Both the position numbers and the translations under genes were made by a program. DNA of 64,000 nt from CBEULR01 sp965544035 (GTDB taxonomy: Bacteria > Bacillota > Desulfotomaculia > Desulfotomaculales > Desulforudaceae). Below are positions 25,525 through 34,586 of the stretch, in pieces; position 1 is the first letter of the stretch; the number at the start of each line of letters is the position of its first letter. Where the stretch lies: NCBI GenBank assembly GCA_965544035.1, contig CBEULR010000006.1:1-64000 (forward strand), read 5' to 3'. Below the pieces are notes generated by a model. That model was not told where the DNA came from. It saw only the letters and a list, made by a program, of their open reading frames with translations, and searched no databases.

Positions 25525-27816
25525 TTAATTACTGATCTCCAGACGATGTGAATAAGCGTTGTGCACCCGGAATCGGTCCCCCTCCCGGCTGTACTCCACC
25601 CAATAGGTGACACTCACCGGCCGGGAATAGGCGATAAAGGTGTTTCGCGCCGTGTTCTTGAATTTGCGGCCGGTGCTTTCGGCCTCTCCGATCACAATCT
25701 TAAGGTCGGCCTCCAGGATCATGCGTTCTTCCAGGATTTCCTGCACTCCTTCGGAAATGATTAATTCGATGCCGTTTTCTTCCTCCGGCACGGTCTCACC
25801 CCACAACTCCTTCAACAGGGTCTTTTTCAACCGGGCACGGTTTTCCTGCCGTCGGGAAAAACCGGGCCCTTTTTCGGCACCGGTTAACTCATCCGGGCCG
25901 AACAGCAGATCCAACAGGTGAAACACCCTTTTCCCCTCACGGGCGAAATTGTCCCGGCACATAGCGCAATAGGCCAGATAATCGGCATCGCTCTCCTTAA
26001 CCCGGCGCTGCCGGACCTCTTTCGCCAATTCGGGGTTGGCAAAGGACATTAAACCCCCGTAACCACAACACTGCGTGGCATCCCTTCCGTATTGAAGTTC
26101 CACCACCTGATGGCCTAGTTTTTGGAGCACCCGGCGGACACTTTCGTGAAGGCGCGTTTCATGGCGGGTCGTGCACGCATCGTGCACCGCCAGCACCCTA
26201 GAAGAGTGAGGACCGCGTCCCTCCGGTAAGCCCAGTTCATCAAGAACAGTCCAGATGGTTTCAACCTCTATTTCGGTCATTTCTCTTCTGAAAATGCTGT
26301 AACAGGTAGGGCAACCGGTGATCACCCTGGAAACGTCCAGGCGCCGCCATTCTCTCTTTATATTCGCGATGATTCCCTCAAACAATTCCTTACGGCCGGC
26401 CCAATCGGCCGGCGCGCCGCAACAGCCCAAACTTAGTCCCACACCGCCGGGGATGTTGTCACACAGAAAAGCATAGGCTTGCCGCACATACCGGGGCCGG
26501 GACGCACTCAACTGGCAACCCGGGAAAAACAGGGCCGCACTTGCGTTAAACCCGGGCTGGTGCCGGTGCAGCACAAACGCATCGCTGGTGCTAAAACCCA
26601 TATCGCGCAACGCAAAATCGTGCGCGGAGGGGGGCATACGGCCGGTCTCGACCATCGTTTTCCGGGCCTCACGAATCACCGCGCCCATGTCCAGACCGTG
26701 CGGACAGACCTCCCCGCATAAACCGCACAAGGCGCAAGAGTTAATCATTTTATTGGCCCGCCGGATACCCATCACGATAGAAAGATTGTTGTATATTTCC
26801 CGGACATAACGTTTCGGGTAGGAGCCGTAATGCTCCAGATAGGTACAGGCCCGCACACATTCCAGGCACTCACACTGCAGGCATCGTTTCGCCTCCTGGA
26901 CAGCCTCAGCCACGGTATAGCCCTCTTGCGGATCCCGGGCCGCCACTATTCCCAGCGGTTCTACCCCCTCAATATTCGTGAATAAGGCAGTGGAGTAGGA
27001 ACCCTCATTCTTCCGGTTGGCGGTGAGCGAGGCACCCTGAAGCAGCCGATCTATGGAGTTGGCCGCCCGTTTTCCATGGGAGATGGAGGTCACCGGGCTT
27101 TTGACTTCTTGGCCAAGGACCATGCGACCCCCGGCAAAGACTTTGGAATGATCGGTCTGGAACGTGAGCGGATCAACATCCGGGGGGGTATCCCTTGGAC
27201 CAAGGCCAAGGTAAACCGCATCGTACTGGCGTTCGAGTTCGGAAAGGGTTACGGCATTCGGAGTCGCGTCGTCCACGTGGGTGTTAAGCCTTACCTCAAT
27301 GCGCGGGTTGGTGATAACCCGTAACAGATCGGCATCCACCAAGGCCTGCGGCAGACTATGGGCGGGAATGTCACGGATACTGCCCCCTAGATAGGTCTCA
27401 CGTTCAAAAAGCACCACCCCGTATCCCTTTTGGGCCAGTTCCAGCGCCACCGTCAGCCCGTTTAATCCGCCCCCGACTACCGCCACCCTTTTGTCCTTAG
27501 GGGTGGCCGGCCGGGCTTTGATTTCCGGGATGCCGGCCTGATCCACGCAAATCTGTTCAAGGGCTCTAATTGCGACGGGATCCCCGGCCTCTCCTCTCTT
27601 GCAGTGCGCCCGGCAGGGCTGGTCACAAATGCGGCTGATAATGCGGGGGAAGGGTACGCTCCGGCTGAAGATTTCAGCCCCGGCCCTAAAATCCTCTTTT
27701 TGTACCGCCGCCACCAGCGCCCGCACGTCAACATGCAGGGGGCAGGCGGTGGTGCAACCCGGAGGGCTTTCCTGCGTACACCTGGCTTCCAGCTCACGCA
27801 TCGTATCTTGATCCAT
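25525..27816 (-). CDS. FAD/NAD oxidoreductase-CCG dicluster fusion protein
   Basis: A 763-residue fusion. An N-terminal Fe-S domain like the glutamate synthase small subunit has C-T-T-A-C-P and C-x3-C-x3-C groups. An FAD-binding V-V-G-G-G-L-N-G-L lies near residue 113. A dicluster segment has C-L-Q-C-x2-C-x3-C and C-A-L-C-G-L-C-x3-C-P. Two CCG-type domains like heterodisulfide reductase HdrB/GlpC follow (G-C-C-G-A and C-C-G-Y-G-G). A C-terminal tail of about 130 residues is unlike these. It should carry electrons between a pyridine nucleotide or thiol and the aldehyde oxidoreductase. ATG 27816 has GGAAAGGAGGGG. Confidence 0.85.
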   Translation of the reverse strand: MDQDTMRELEARCTQESPPGCTTACPLHVDVRALVAAVQKEDFRAGAEIFSRSVPFPRIISRICDQPCRAHCKRGEAGDPVAIRALEQICVDQAGIPEIKARPATPKDKRVAVVGGGLNGLTVALELAQKGYGVVLFERETYLGGSIRDIPAHSLPQALVDADLLRVITNPRIEVRLNTHVDDATPNAVTLSELERQYDAVYLGLGPRDTPPDVDPLTFQTDHSKVFAGGRMVLGQEVKSPVTSISHGKRAANSIDRLLQGASLTANRKNEGSYSTALFTNIEGVEPLGIVAARDPQEGYTVAEAVQEAKRCLQCECLECVRACTYLEHYGSYPKRYVREIYNNLSIVMGIRRANKMINSCALCGLCGEVCPHGLDMGAVIREARKTMVETGRMPPSAHDFALRDMGFSTSDAFVLHRHQPGFNASAALFFPGCQLSASRPRYVRQAYAFLCDNIPGGVGLSLGCCGAPADWAGRKELFEGIIANIKREWRRLDVSRVITGCPTCYSIFRREMTEIEVETIWTVLDELGLPEGRGPHSSRVLAVHDACTTRHETRLHESVRRVLQKLGHQVVELQYGRDATQCCGYGGLMSFANPELAKEVRQRRVKESDADYLAYCAMCRDNFAREGKRVFHLLDLLFGPDELTGAEKGPGFSRRQENRARLKKTLLKELWGETVPEEENGIELIISEGVQEILEERMILEADLKIVIGEAESTGRKFKNTARNTFIAYSRPVSVTYWVEYSREGDRFRVHNAYSHRLEISN

Positions 27817-27854
27817 ATTGCCCCTCCTTTCCGAACATTTTCCCGCATATGAAT

Positions 27855-27895
27855 GAAAAACCGGCATCAGGTGGGATTATCACCCCACCTGATGC
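27855..27895 (-). terminator. Strong terminator between mop and maturation genes
   Basis: GCATCAGGTGGG and CCCACCTGATGC form a perfect 12-bp stem with an 8-base loop. T-runs follow on both strands: TTTTT just after CCGG on the minus strand, and GTTTTT on the plus. It lies between the mop stop and the dicluster gene start, so mop is probably transcribed far more than the downstream genes. Confidence 0.8.
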
Positions 27896-27941
27896 GTTTT
27901 TCCCCGCTCTATTGTTGCGAAAACAAATATCCTTATAGTTG

Positions 27942-30665
27942 CTACTTCCTGGCCTCCAGGCCGGCCTTGATCACTTCCGGCAGAGCCGGCACCTTGTAGA
28001 TCCTGACCCCGCACGCGTTATAGATAGCGTTCAGGATGGCCGGATGGGGTGCGGTCAAAGGTGCCTCGCCAACGCCGCCTGCACCACCGGGGCCATGCGG
28101 ACGCGGGGTAACATTGTAGATGATCTCCATTTCATCGGGAACATCATACACATACGGCAATCCGCAGGAAGCGAGCGTGGTATGCTTTTTCAGATCCTCA
28201 AAGTTCTCCGTTAGAGCCAGACCGATGCCCTGGGCCAGGCCGCCGTAGATCTGGCCATCCACAGCGTCTTTATTGTTGATCGTGCCCACGTCAACCACGG
28301 TGGTGAACCGGACCACACGGGCCTTACCCGTTTTCATATCCACTTCCACTTCGGGCATAAAGAGTTCATACATATACACCGGGAAAGGCGCCCCCTGGGC
28401 GGTGTCGGGGTCACAGGGCGTACACATGGACGCCACCCATTTGCCGTTATAGCGCAGCGGGATGTTTTCCGCCACCATTTCGTCAAAACTGCGGAAAGTC
28501 CCGTCTTCCTTCCGCATCGCATTTAGCAGCATTTCACAGCCGATCCTAATGGCATTTCCGGTCATTACCGTGGAACGGCTGCCGCCGGCCGGACCGCTGT
28601 TCGGACTCACAGCCATATCATTCATGACCAGTTTAATGTCCTCCGGCTTGAGGCCCAGCGGCCGCAGACTCTCGTGCGCGATCGTCAGCGCCCCGATATC
28701 CGCTCCCTGCCCGTGATCCTCCCAGGAAGCGTAAAGCGTGACACCCTCTTTGGTCAGCTCCACAGAGACCTCCGAACTGTCCGGGCCGTCTAGCCCGCAA
28801 CCGTAAACGCCAAGGGACAGACCCACGCCTCTTTTCTTCTCATCAGTAGACAGTTCGGCGCAGCGTTTCTTGGCCTCCTCCCAGTGGGGACGGAGCTTAT
28901 CGAACATAGCCTCCAGGCAGTATACGTCCGGCTCCTGCCCGGTGGGTGTAGTCGCTCCGGGGCGGTAGATATTCTTGTAGCGCAGTTCCAGGGGATCCAT
29001 GCCCAGCTTTTCAGCCAGTTCATCCATCGCTATCTCCGAAGCCAGGAAGGACTGCGGCGAACCGTAGGCCCGCATCGCGGAACCCCAAGCATGGTTGGTG
29101 CAAACCGTACGGCCCCGACCCCTGATATTGGGAATATCGTACCCGGCGCCGGTAAACTGCGCCATACGAAGGGTCAACAGGTCCCCAAATTCCGAATATG
29201 GCCCGTGGTCAACCGACCAGTCGGTTTCCATGGCCAGCAGCCGGCCCTCTTTATCCGCGGCGAGTTTACATTTCATCACGGCGGGAGACCGCTTGCCGGT
29301 GTAAGTAATCTGCTGATACATACTGAAGTTGAGCACCACCGGCTTCCCGGTAGCTAGACAAGCCACACCAAGCAGCGCCTCAATCGTGGGGCTGAATTTA
29401 TAACCAAAGGTGCCCCCAGTCGGGTTTTGGACCAAGCGCAGCTTCTCCGGTTCTATCCCGATGCCCGGACAAATCATGGCGTGGTGCAGGTGAATACCGA
29501 TACTCTTTGAATGGATGGTCAGGCGGCCTTCTTCATCGAAATAGGCACAACCACAGTCCGGCTCCAGGGGCAGGTGAGGCTGGCGGCTGCAATAGGTTTC
29601 CACTTCCACAACAACGTCCGCCTGCTCCATAATCGGCCCCGTATCCTCACCCTTAACGATGCCCTGTTCGTAATAAATGTTGGGTGTGCCGGGATGGATC
29701 TCCAGGGCATCCGGGGCCATAGCTTCATAAAGACTCATGTAAGCGGGCAGTATTTCCAGGTCCACCTTCACCTTTTCGGCCGCGGCCCGGGCGTTTTCTT
29801 CCGTATCGGCGCAGACAATGGCGATGGCATCGCCGTACTGGAACACCTTGTCCTCACAGAGAATCGGCCGGTCCCAGCCATCACCCTTATTGGTGGGGAA
29901 AGTGATCAGGCCGGTGATCCTGTTCTTACCCTTCACGTCCTTGTGGGTTACCACCTTGTAAACACCGGGCATCTTTTCCGCTTCGGAGGTGTCAATGCTC
30001 TTAATATTGGCGTGCGACACCTTGGCCTGCACCAGGGCCAAACGCAGGGTTCCGGGCGGCATTTGCAGGGCCACATCGGCGCCGAAATCCCAGGTGCCGG
30101 TGACCTTTTGCAGTGCGGAGGGGCGGTGGTAAGTGGTGCCCTGGATTTTGTTGCCCACCGGCTTGTACAGCAGATCCTCCTTCCGCATTTCGCCGCGCAC
30201 CACTTTAGCGGCGGCCATCACCGCATCCACCAATGGCTTGTACCCTGTACAACGACAGGCATTACGATGCTTGTGGAACCAGGCGCGCACGTCCTCGCGC
30301 GTGGGGGCGGGGTTCTTATCCAGCAGCACCTTGGCGGACAGGATAAAACCGGGGCTACAGAACCCGCACTGGGCACAGCCGTGGGCCATCCAGGCGACCT
30401 GCAGGGGATGCAGGTTATCGGGGGTGCCCAGACCCTCAATCGTGGTGATCTTGGCCTCCGCCGGCACCTTTTTCATCTTAGTGATACAGGAACGCACAAC
30501 CTCGCCGTTCAGAATCACAGAGCAGGCCCCGCACTGGCCCTGGTTACAACCGACCTTACAACCGGTCAGCAAAAGCTGTTCCCGCAGAACGCTCGCCAGG
30601 GACGCCTCGGGGTTCACTACCAGCGTTCGCGGAAGTCCGTTAATGTTTAAGACCACTCTTTGCAC
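27942..30665 (-). CDS. mop: Molybdenum aldehyde oxidoreductase (Mop)
   Basis: A 907-residue xanthine-oxidase-family enzyme that oxidises aldehydes to acids. It has the same length and cysteine spacing as the Desulfovibrio gigas enzyme. The first [2Fe-2S] uses Cys40, 45, 48 and 60; the second uses Cys100, 103, 137 and 139. The molybdenum part follows directly, and the catalytic Glu in G-G-V-G-E-A-P-L lies at residue 867. GTG 30665 lies 9 bases from GGGAG and gives the D. gigas-like N-terminus; the longer frame is unlikely. No FAD domain is present, so electrons leave through Fe-S clusters, probably to the dicluster protein. Confidence 0.95.
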   Translation of the reverse strand: MQRVVLNINGLPRTLVVNPEASLASVLREQLLLTGCKVGCNQGQCGACSVILNGEVVRSCITKMKKVPAEAKITTIEGLGTPDNLHPLQVAWMAHGCAQCGFCSPGFILSAKVLLDKNPAPTREDVRAWFHKHRNACRCTGYKPLVDAVMAAAKVVRGEMRKEDLLYKPVGNKIQGTTYHRPSALQKVTGTWDFGADVALQMPPGTLRLALVQAKVSHANIKSIDTSEAEKMPGVYKVVTHKDVKGKNRITGLITFPTNKGDGWDRPILCEDKVFQYGDAIAIVCADTEENARAAAEKVKVDLEILPAYMSLYEAMAPDALEIHPGTPNIYYEQGIVKGEDTGPIMEQADVVVEVETYCSRQPHLPLEPDCGCAYFDEEGRLTIHSKSIGIHLHHAMICPGIGIEPEKLRLVQNPTGGTFGYKFSPTIEALLGVACLATGKPVVLNFSMYQQITYTGKRSPAVMKCKLAADKEGRLLAMETDWSVDHGPYSEFGDLLTLRMAQFTGAGYDIPNIRGRGRTVCTNHAWGSAMRAYGSPQSFLASEIAMDELAEKLGMDPLELRYKNIYRPGATTPTGQEPDVYCLEAMFDKLRPHWEEAKKRCAELSTDEKKRGVGLSLGVYGCGLDGPDSSEVSVELTKEGVTLYASWEDHGQGADIGALTIAHESLRPLGLKPEDIKLVMNDMAVSPNSGPAGGSRSTVMTGNAIRIGCEMLLNAMRKEDGTFRSFDEMVAENIPLRYNGKWVASMCTPCDPDTAQGAPFPVYMYELFMPEVEVDMKTGKARVVRFTTVVDVGTINNKDAVDGQIYGGLAQGIGLALTENFEDLKKHTTLASCGLPYVYDVPDEMEIIYNVTPRPHGPGGAGGVGEAPLTAPHPAILNAIYNACGVRIYKVPALPEVIKAGLEARK

Positions 30666-30972
30666 ACATCTCAGCTCCCTTCTTTGATTCTTGCACAACT
30701 ATGGGGAATAAGCGCCGTCACTGTTATCCTATCCGAACCAGGTACACAAAAGGCCCGACCCGGAAAGAAGGTCTGGCCTAAGCCGCCGCACTTATGGGGA
30801 CGCCCCCTTTCCAAAAGGTGGCATAATAGTTCCTTATTTCATAATCTTAATTCACCAAGACTTCCGCTTTACCTGCCTGATCGGGAAAAAAAAAATATAG
30901 GAAGGATTGGAAAAATGAAAAGGTGGGGAAGAGACCGATAAGGGCGGTTACCATCTTCGAACAGGCGAGTGC
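30666..30972 (-). other. Gene-free region between rbgA and mop
   Basis: No gene is visible in these 307 bases. They include a terminator-like hairpin (30746-30778), a GC-rich GGGGACGCCCC stem near 30798, and an A-rich tract near 30888. The promoter of mop must lie here, but I see no confident -35/-10 pair. Confidence 0.5.
30746..30778 (-). terminator. Terminator-like hairpin upstream of mop
   Basis: GGCCAGACC and GGTCGGGCC pair over eight positions with one mismatch and a 9-base loop, followed by TTTTGTG on the minus strand. It lies about 195 bases after rbgA and 80 bases before mop. It may end rbgA transcription or act as an attenuator in the mop leader. Confidence 0.45.
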
Positions 30973-31803
30973 TTACGGCGGGTCGTCGAGAGTAAACCGG
31001 CCCAGTCGCCCGTGTTGAAAGTCTTTAAGAAGAGCCGCGGCAGTCTTCACGCGGTCGGCCCGCCCGCCGGGAAGCAACAAGCCGCGTCTGATCCCGATCA
31101 ACTCGAGCAGGTCATCAACTTCCCGGGGCAGAGCACAGAGGTCGAAACGCTTCTTGAGCGCCATGGGCGAGTTCGCAACGAGCCAGCGGATCAGCCAACG
31201 GGCAATGTCTTCCACGTCGACTATCTCTTCTTTCACCGCGCCCGTAGCAGCAAGGCGGTAACCGACTTCGGGATCCTCGAACTTGGGCCACAGCACACCC
31301 GGAGTGTCAAGCAGTTCGATGCTGCGCCCGCAGCGAATCCACTGTCTGCCCCTGGTCAGACCCGGTTTCCGCCCTGTACGGGCCGCTTTCCGCCCCGCAA
31401 GGCGGTTGATGAAGGAGGATTTTCCAACATTAGGTGTCCCGACCACCATGGCCCGCCAGGGACGTACGAGTCCTAGCGGGCGTTTTTGTTTAACCGCCTT
31501 TTGTACTGCTGCGGATACCGAACGGATACCCGTCCCGCGGATCGCATCAACCCGCAGTACCGGAAACCCCTCATCCACAAACACCTGTTCCCACTTCCTG
31601 GTCTGACCGGGATCGGCCAGATCGGCCTTGTTGAGAACAATGACCCGGGGCTTGGAGCCGAGAATTTCATTTATCATCGGGTTTCGGCTGCTGTAGGGAA
31701 TCCGTGCATCGAGAATTTCAAAGACAACATCGCAGACCTTTAGCTGTTCCGCGATCAGCCGCCTGGTTTTTGCCATGTGCCCGGGAAACCACTGCACACC
31801 CAC
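30973..31803 (-). CDS. rbgA: Ribosome biogenesis GTPase RbgA (YlqF)
   Basis: A 276-residue circularly permuted GTPase needed for late 50S assembly. The permuted order is visible: N-K-A-D (G4) near residue 61, then G-T-P-N-V-G-K-S-S-F-I-N (G1) near 121 and D-T-P-G (G3) near 167. An N-terminal W-F-P-G-H-M-A-K-T-R is typical. GTG 31803 or GTG 31797 may be the start. It follows lepB and the rplS group. Confidence 0.95.
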   Translation of the reverse strand: MGVQWFPGHMAKTRRLIAEQLKVCDVVFEILDARIPYSSRNPMINEILGSKPRVIVLNKADLADPGQTRKWEQVFVDEGFPVLRVDAIRGTGIRSVSAAVQKAVKQKRPLGLVRPWRAMVVGTPNVGKSSFINRLAGRKAARTGRKPGLTRGRQWIRCGRSIELLDTPGVLWPKFEDPEVGYRLAATGAVKEEIVDVEDIARWLIRWLVANSPMALKKRFDLCALPREVDDLLELIGIRRGLLLPGGRADRVKTAAALLKDFQHGRLGRFTLDDPP

Positions 31804-31838
31804 AAGATCACCGCCATTCTCTGAACCGGTTTGCCGTA

Positions 31839-32369
31839 CTAGCGGATGGTGCTGATACGGTCAAACGGCCAATAGATGGCCACCGACTTACCGATCAGCA
31901 AATCCTCCTGCACAAACCCCCAGACTCGGCTGTCATCACTGTTGTTTCGATTGTCGCCCAAGACAAACAGATGTCCTTCAGGTACCTCAATCGGCCCGAA
32001 ATCGGCGAATTCCAAATCAGGTGGAAGATAGGGCTCCGGGACCGGTTCTCCGTTGATGTACAAAGTGGAATCCTGCAGGGTTACGGTCTCTCCTCCCATC
32101 CCGATCACCCGTTTTACAAAGACTCTCTTGGGATCGCGCGGGTACTTGAAGACCACCACATCTCCCCGGTTCGGCTCACCAAAGAAGTAGCTGAACTTAA
32201 GGGTTATGATCCGGTCATTGACCTGCAGCGTCGGTTCCATTGATCCCGATGGGATTACAAAGGGTTGAAAAATAAACAGCCGTATGATCAGCGCGAGAAT
32301 GATCGCGACCAGCAGGGACTCGAATACCTCTCCGAGAAACGATCCGCCTCGCTTGTCAGTCTTTTCCAA
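31839..32369 (-). CDS. lepB: Signal peptidase I
   Basis: A 176-residue membrane-bound serine peptidase that removes signal peptides. One N-terminal membrane anchor is followed by P-S-G-S-M-E-P-T-L (catalytic Ser) and R-V-F-V-K-R-V-I-G (catalytic Lys), then G-D-N-R-N-N-S-D-D-S-R. TTG 32369 has GGAGGGG 9 bases upstream; longer in-frame readings lack a ribosome binding site. It lies between rplS and rbgA, as in many clostridia. Confidence 0.93.
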   Translation of the reverse strand: MEKTDKRGGSFLGEVFESLLVAIILALIIRLFIFQPFVIPSGSMEPTLQVNDRIITLKFSYFFGEPNRGDVVVFKYPRDPKRVFVKRVIGMGGETVTLQDSTLYINGEPVPEPYLPPDLEFADFGPIEVPEGHLFVLGDNRNNSDDSRVWGFVQEDLLIGKSVAIYWPFDRISTIR

Positions 32370-32478
32370 GTCGACTAACCCCTCCACCTTCTGTAACGAT
32401 GAGCAGCGGTTCCCAACATCTCGCGGCAATTTAAGCAAATAGGGACTGCGGCGGCAGCCCCCAATAATAACTCAGTAC

Positions 32479-32817
32479 CTATATGTCCTTAATACGCGCA
32501 GCCTTACCGCGGCGCTTGCGCAGGTAAAACAGTCTGGCCCGCCGCACTTTGCCCCGTCTGAGCACGTCTATCTTGGCCACACGGGGTGAGTGCAACGGAA
32601 AGGTCCGTTCGACCCCGACACCGTAGGACACACGCCGCACGGTAAACGTCTCGCTCAGTCCGCCGCCGCGGCGGCGGATCACGACGCCCTCAAACATCTG
32701 GATCCGTTCCCGTTCGCCCTCCACAACCTTCACGTGCACCCTGACGGTATCACCAGGGCGAAAACTGGGAATATCGGTCTTCATCTGTTCTTCTTCAACA
32801 GATCTAATCATCTGCAC
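32479..32817 (-). CDS. rplS: Ribosomal protein L19
   Basis: A 112-residue protein of the large subunit at the 30S-50S interface. Family features are visible: F-R-P-G-D-T-V-R-V near residue 19, G-V-V-I-R-R-R-G-G-G and the C-terminal V-R-R-A-R-L-F-Y-L-R. GTG 32817 lies 9 bases after AGGAG; ATG 32811 is the alternative. It follows trmD, its usual partner. Confidence 0.97.
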   Translation of the reverse strand: MQMIRSVEEEQMKTDIPSFRPGDTVRVHVKVVEGERERIQMFEGVVIRRRGGGLSETFTVRRVSYGVGVERTFPLHSPRVAKIDVLRRGKVRRARLFYLRKRRGKAARIKDI

Positions 32818-32894
32818 TTATGTTCACTCCTTGCAAGGTATGTCAAACAACCAAACGACATTATACCACAAGTTTCCGGCGGGCCGCAAGGCTC

Positions 32895-33650
32895 TCAATC
32901 CCGTCTGTCCGTAAGGTCTCGTATCCTGCGGGCGATCTCTAAGAGCAATGTCCGATCCTCATCATCAAGGGTATCACCCAACAGGTCGGGACGCCTCACC
33001 AAGGTACGAATAAGCGCCTCCTGACGGCGCCAGCGCCGTATTTCCGCATGGTGCCCGCTCAGCAGTACCGGCGGCACCTCCATTCCCCGGTACTCCCGCG
33101 GTCTGGTGTACTGCGGGTATTCCAGCAAGCCGAGCCCGAAGGAATCCTCCTCGGCGCCGCCGGGTTCGCCCAATACACCGGGAATCAGCCGGGCAACAGC
33201 ATCCAGGATCACCATTGCCGGCAGTTCGCCTCCGGTGAGGACATAGTCCCCGATTGAAACCTCCAGGTCGGCCAGTGCGCGTACCCGTTCGTCCAGTCCC
33301 TCATAGTGCCCGCAGACCAAGACGATCTGTTCTGCACGGGCCAATTCCCGCGCCATTCCTTGATCAAAAGTCCGTCCCTGCGGGCACATCAGCATGACCG
33401 GCCCCAGGCTCCCGCCCCGGCGGGAACGTAAGGCATCAATCGCCTCATACACCGGCTCGGCCGCCATGATCATTCCTCCGCCACCGCCGTACGGAGAATC
33501 GTCCACACTGCGGTGCTTGTTCAGGGAATAATCTCGAATATTCACCAGGTTGACGGTAACGAGTCCCCTGTCTACCGCCCGTCCCAGAATGCTGCTGGTT
33601 AAGGGCCCCTGAAACATTTCGGGGAAGAGCGTCAGGATATCAAAAATCAT
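32895..33650 (-). CDS. trmD: tRNA (guanine-N1)-methyltransferase
   Basis: A 251-residue SPOUT-class enzyme that methylates G37 of tRNAs using SAM and protects reading frame. The N-terminal F-D-I-L-T-L-F-P-E-M-F and the knot region (E-Q-I-V-L-V-C-G-H-Y-E-G-x-D-E-R and S-I-G-D-Y-V-L-T-G-G-E) are present. The start overlaps the rimM stop by 4 bases. Confidence 0.97.
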   Translation of the reverse strand: MIFDILTLFPEMFQGPLTSSILGRAVDRGLVTVNLVNIRDYSLNKHRSVDDSPYGGGGGMIMAAEPVYEAIDALRSRRGGSLGPVMLMCPQGRTFDQGMARELARAEQIVLVCGHYEGLDERVRALADLEVSIGDYVLTGGELPAMVILDAVARLIPGVLGEPGGAEEDSFGLGLLEYPQYTRPREYRGMEVPPVLLSGHHAEIRRWRRQEALIRTLVRRPDLLGDTLDDEDRTLLLEIARRIRDLTDRRD

Positions 33651-34162
33651 AATTCCAACAACCCATCGGGCAAATCGACGATCATCCGCCCCTCATTAAG
33701 GGATATATCCCGTACAAACTCCTTACGCGCGGGAATCAGCACCGGCTTCGGGGCTCCCCGGTCCACCACATACAGGTCATGTGCACCCGTCTGCAGCACG
33801 TCGGTTACCGTTCCGAGATACTCGCCATCGACCAGGTACACCTTCAGGCCGACAATTTGGAACAGGTAATAGTGTCCCGGGGGCAGCTCGACCAGCTCAT
33901 CGCGCCTTACCTGCAGCAGCGCCCCCTTCAGCTCTTCAGCGGCGTCCATATCCCCGATCTCACGGAACTTCAGGATCACGAACCGTTTGTGCCGAAAACT
34001 CTCCTCAGGATGCAGTCTAAAGCGCTTACCATCCTTATACACCGTTACCGAATCCATTCCCTCAAACCGCTCCGGGAAATCCGTCAGGGGAATGGCGCGT
34101 ACGGCCCCGCGGTTGCCATGTGTATTTACGATTTCCCCGATCGATACGTAATCCTCACTCAC
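33647..34162 (-). CDS. rimM: 16S rRNA processing protein RimM
   Basis: A 171-residue 30S maturation factor. The N-terminal I-G-E-I-V-N-T-H-G-N-R-G-A-V-R is the RimM domain start; the C-terminal PRC-barrel includes G-T-V-T-D-V-L-Q-T-G-A-H-D and V-L-I-P. It begins with GTG, overlaps the YlqD gene by 8 bases and overlaps trmD at the other end. Confidence 0.96.
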   Translation of the reverse strand: MSEDYVSIGEIVNTHGNRGAVRAIPLTDFPERFEGMDSVTVYKDGKRFRLHPEESFRHKRFVILKFREIGDMDAAEELKGALLQVRRDELVELPPGHYYLFQIVGLKVYLVDGEYLGTVTDVLQTGAHDLYVVDRGAPKPVLIPARKEFVRDISLNEGRMIVDLPDGLLEL

Positions 34163-34574
34163 CGGTATTCTCCACGCGCCCTTTATGCCTGATTTCGGCC
34201 ACCAGCCCGTCCTCGATTACAATTTCAACGCCCATCACGCGCTGCCAGTCGTCGCCGACTCCCACTTCGACAAGGCTTTCCACCCTGCCGTGCAGCACCT
34301 CGGCCCCGGGGGCCAGCGCCAACACATTCCGGGCCTGTTCCAACAGTTTTTCTCGGGTTTCCAAACGTTTTTTCCGTTCCGCCCGGACCTGTTCGAGCTT
34401 CGGGTCAACCGCCTGTGCACTCTCGGACAGTCTTTTCTCCTGCGCCTCCAAAAGCTTGAGATCGGCATCAAGGCGCCGCACGGAATACTCCACCTGGGCG
34501 GCATAAGACTTCTTGAAGCCCTCTGTAACCCGCACCTTGACCGCCACAGGCCGGGTAACCACAATCCTATTCAT
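34155..34574 (-). CDS. ylqD: YlqD family protein
   Basis: A 139-residue protein with a long coiled-coil segment (about residues 25-85, rich in Glu, Arg and Leu heptads) and a short beta-rich C-terminus. Homologues sit between the KH protein and rimM across Firmicutes. The role is unknown; the conserved position suggests RNA or ribosome maturation. Confidence 0.85.
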   Translation of the reverse strand: MNRIVVTRPVAVKVRVTEGFKKSYAAQVEYSVRRLDADLKLLEAQEKRLSESAQAVDPKLEQVRAERKKRLETREKLLEQARNVLALAPGAEVLHGRVESLVEVGVGDDWQRVMGVEIVIEDGLVAEIRHKGRVENTGE

Positions 34575-34586
34575 AAGGGCGCCCCC

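Noticed and set aside
29511..30650. A 379-codon plus-strand open frame
   Set aside because: It is the antisense of the Mop iron-sulfur and substrate domains, whose residues match D. gigas Mop closely. It is a GC-skew shadow.
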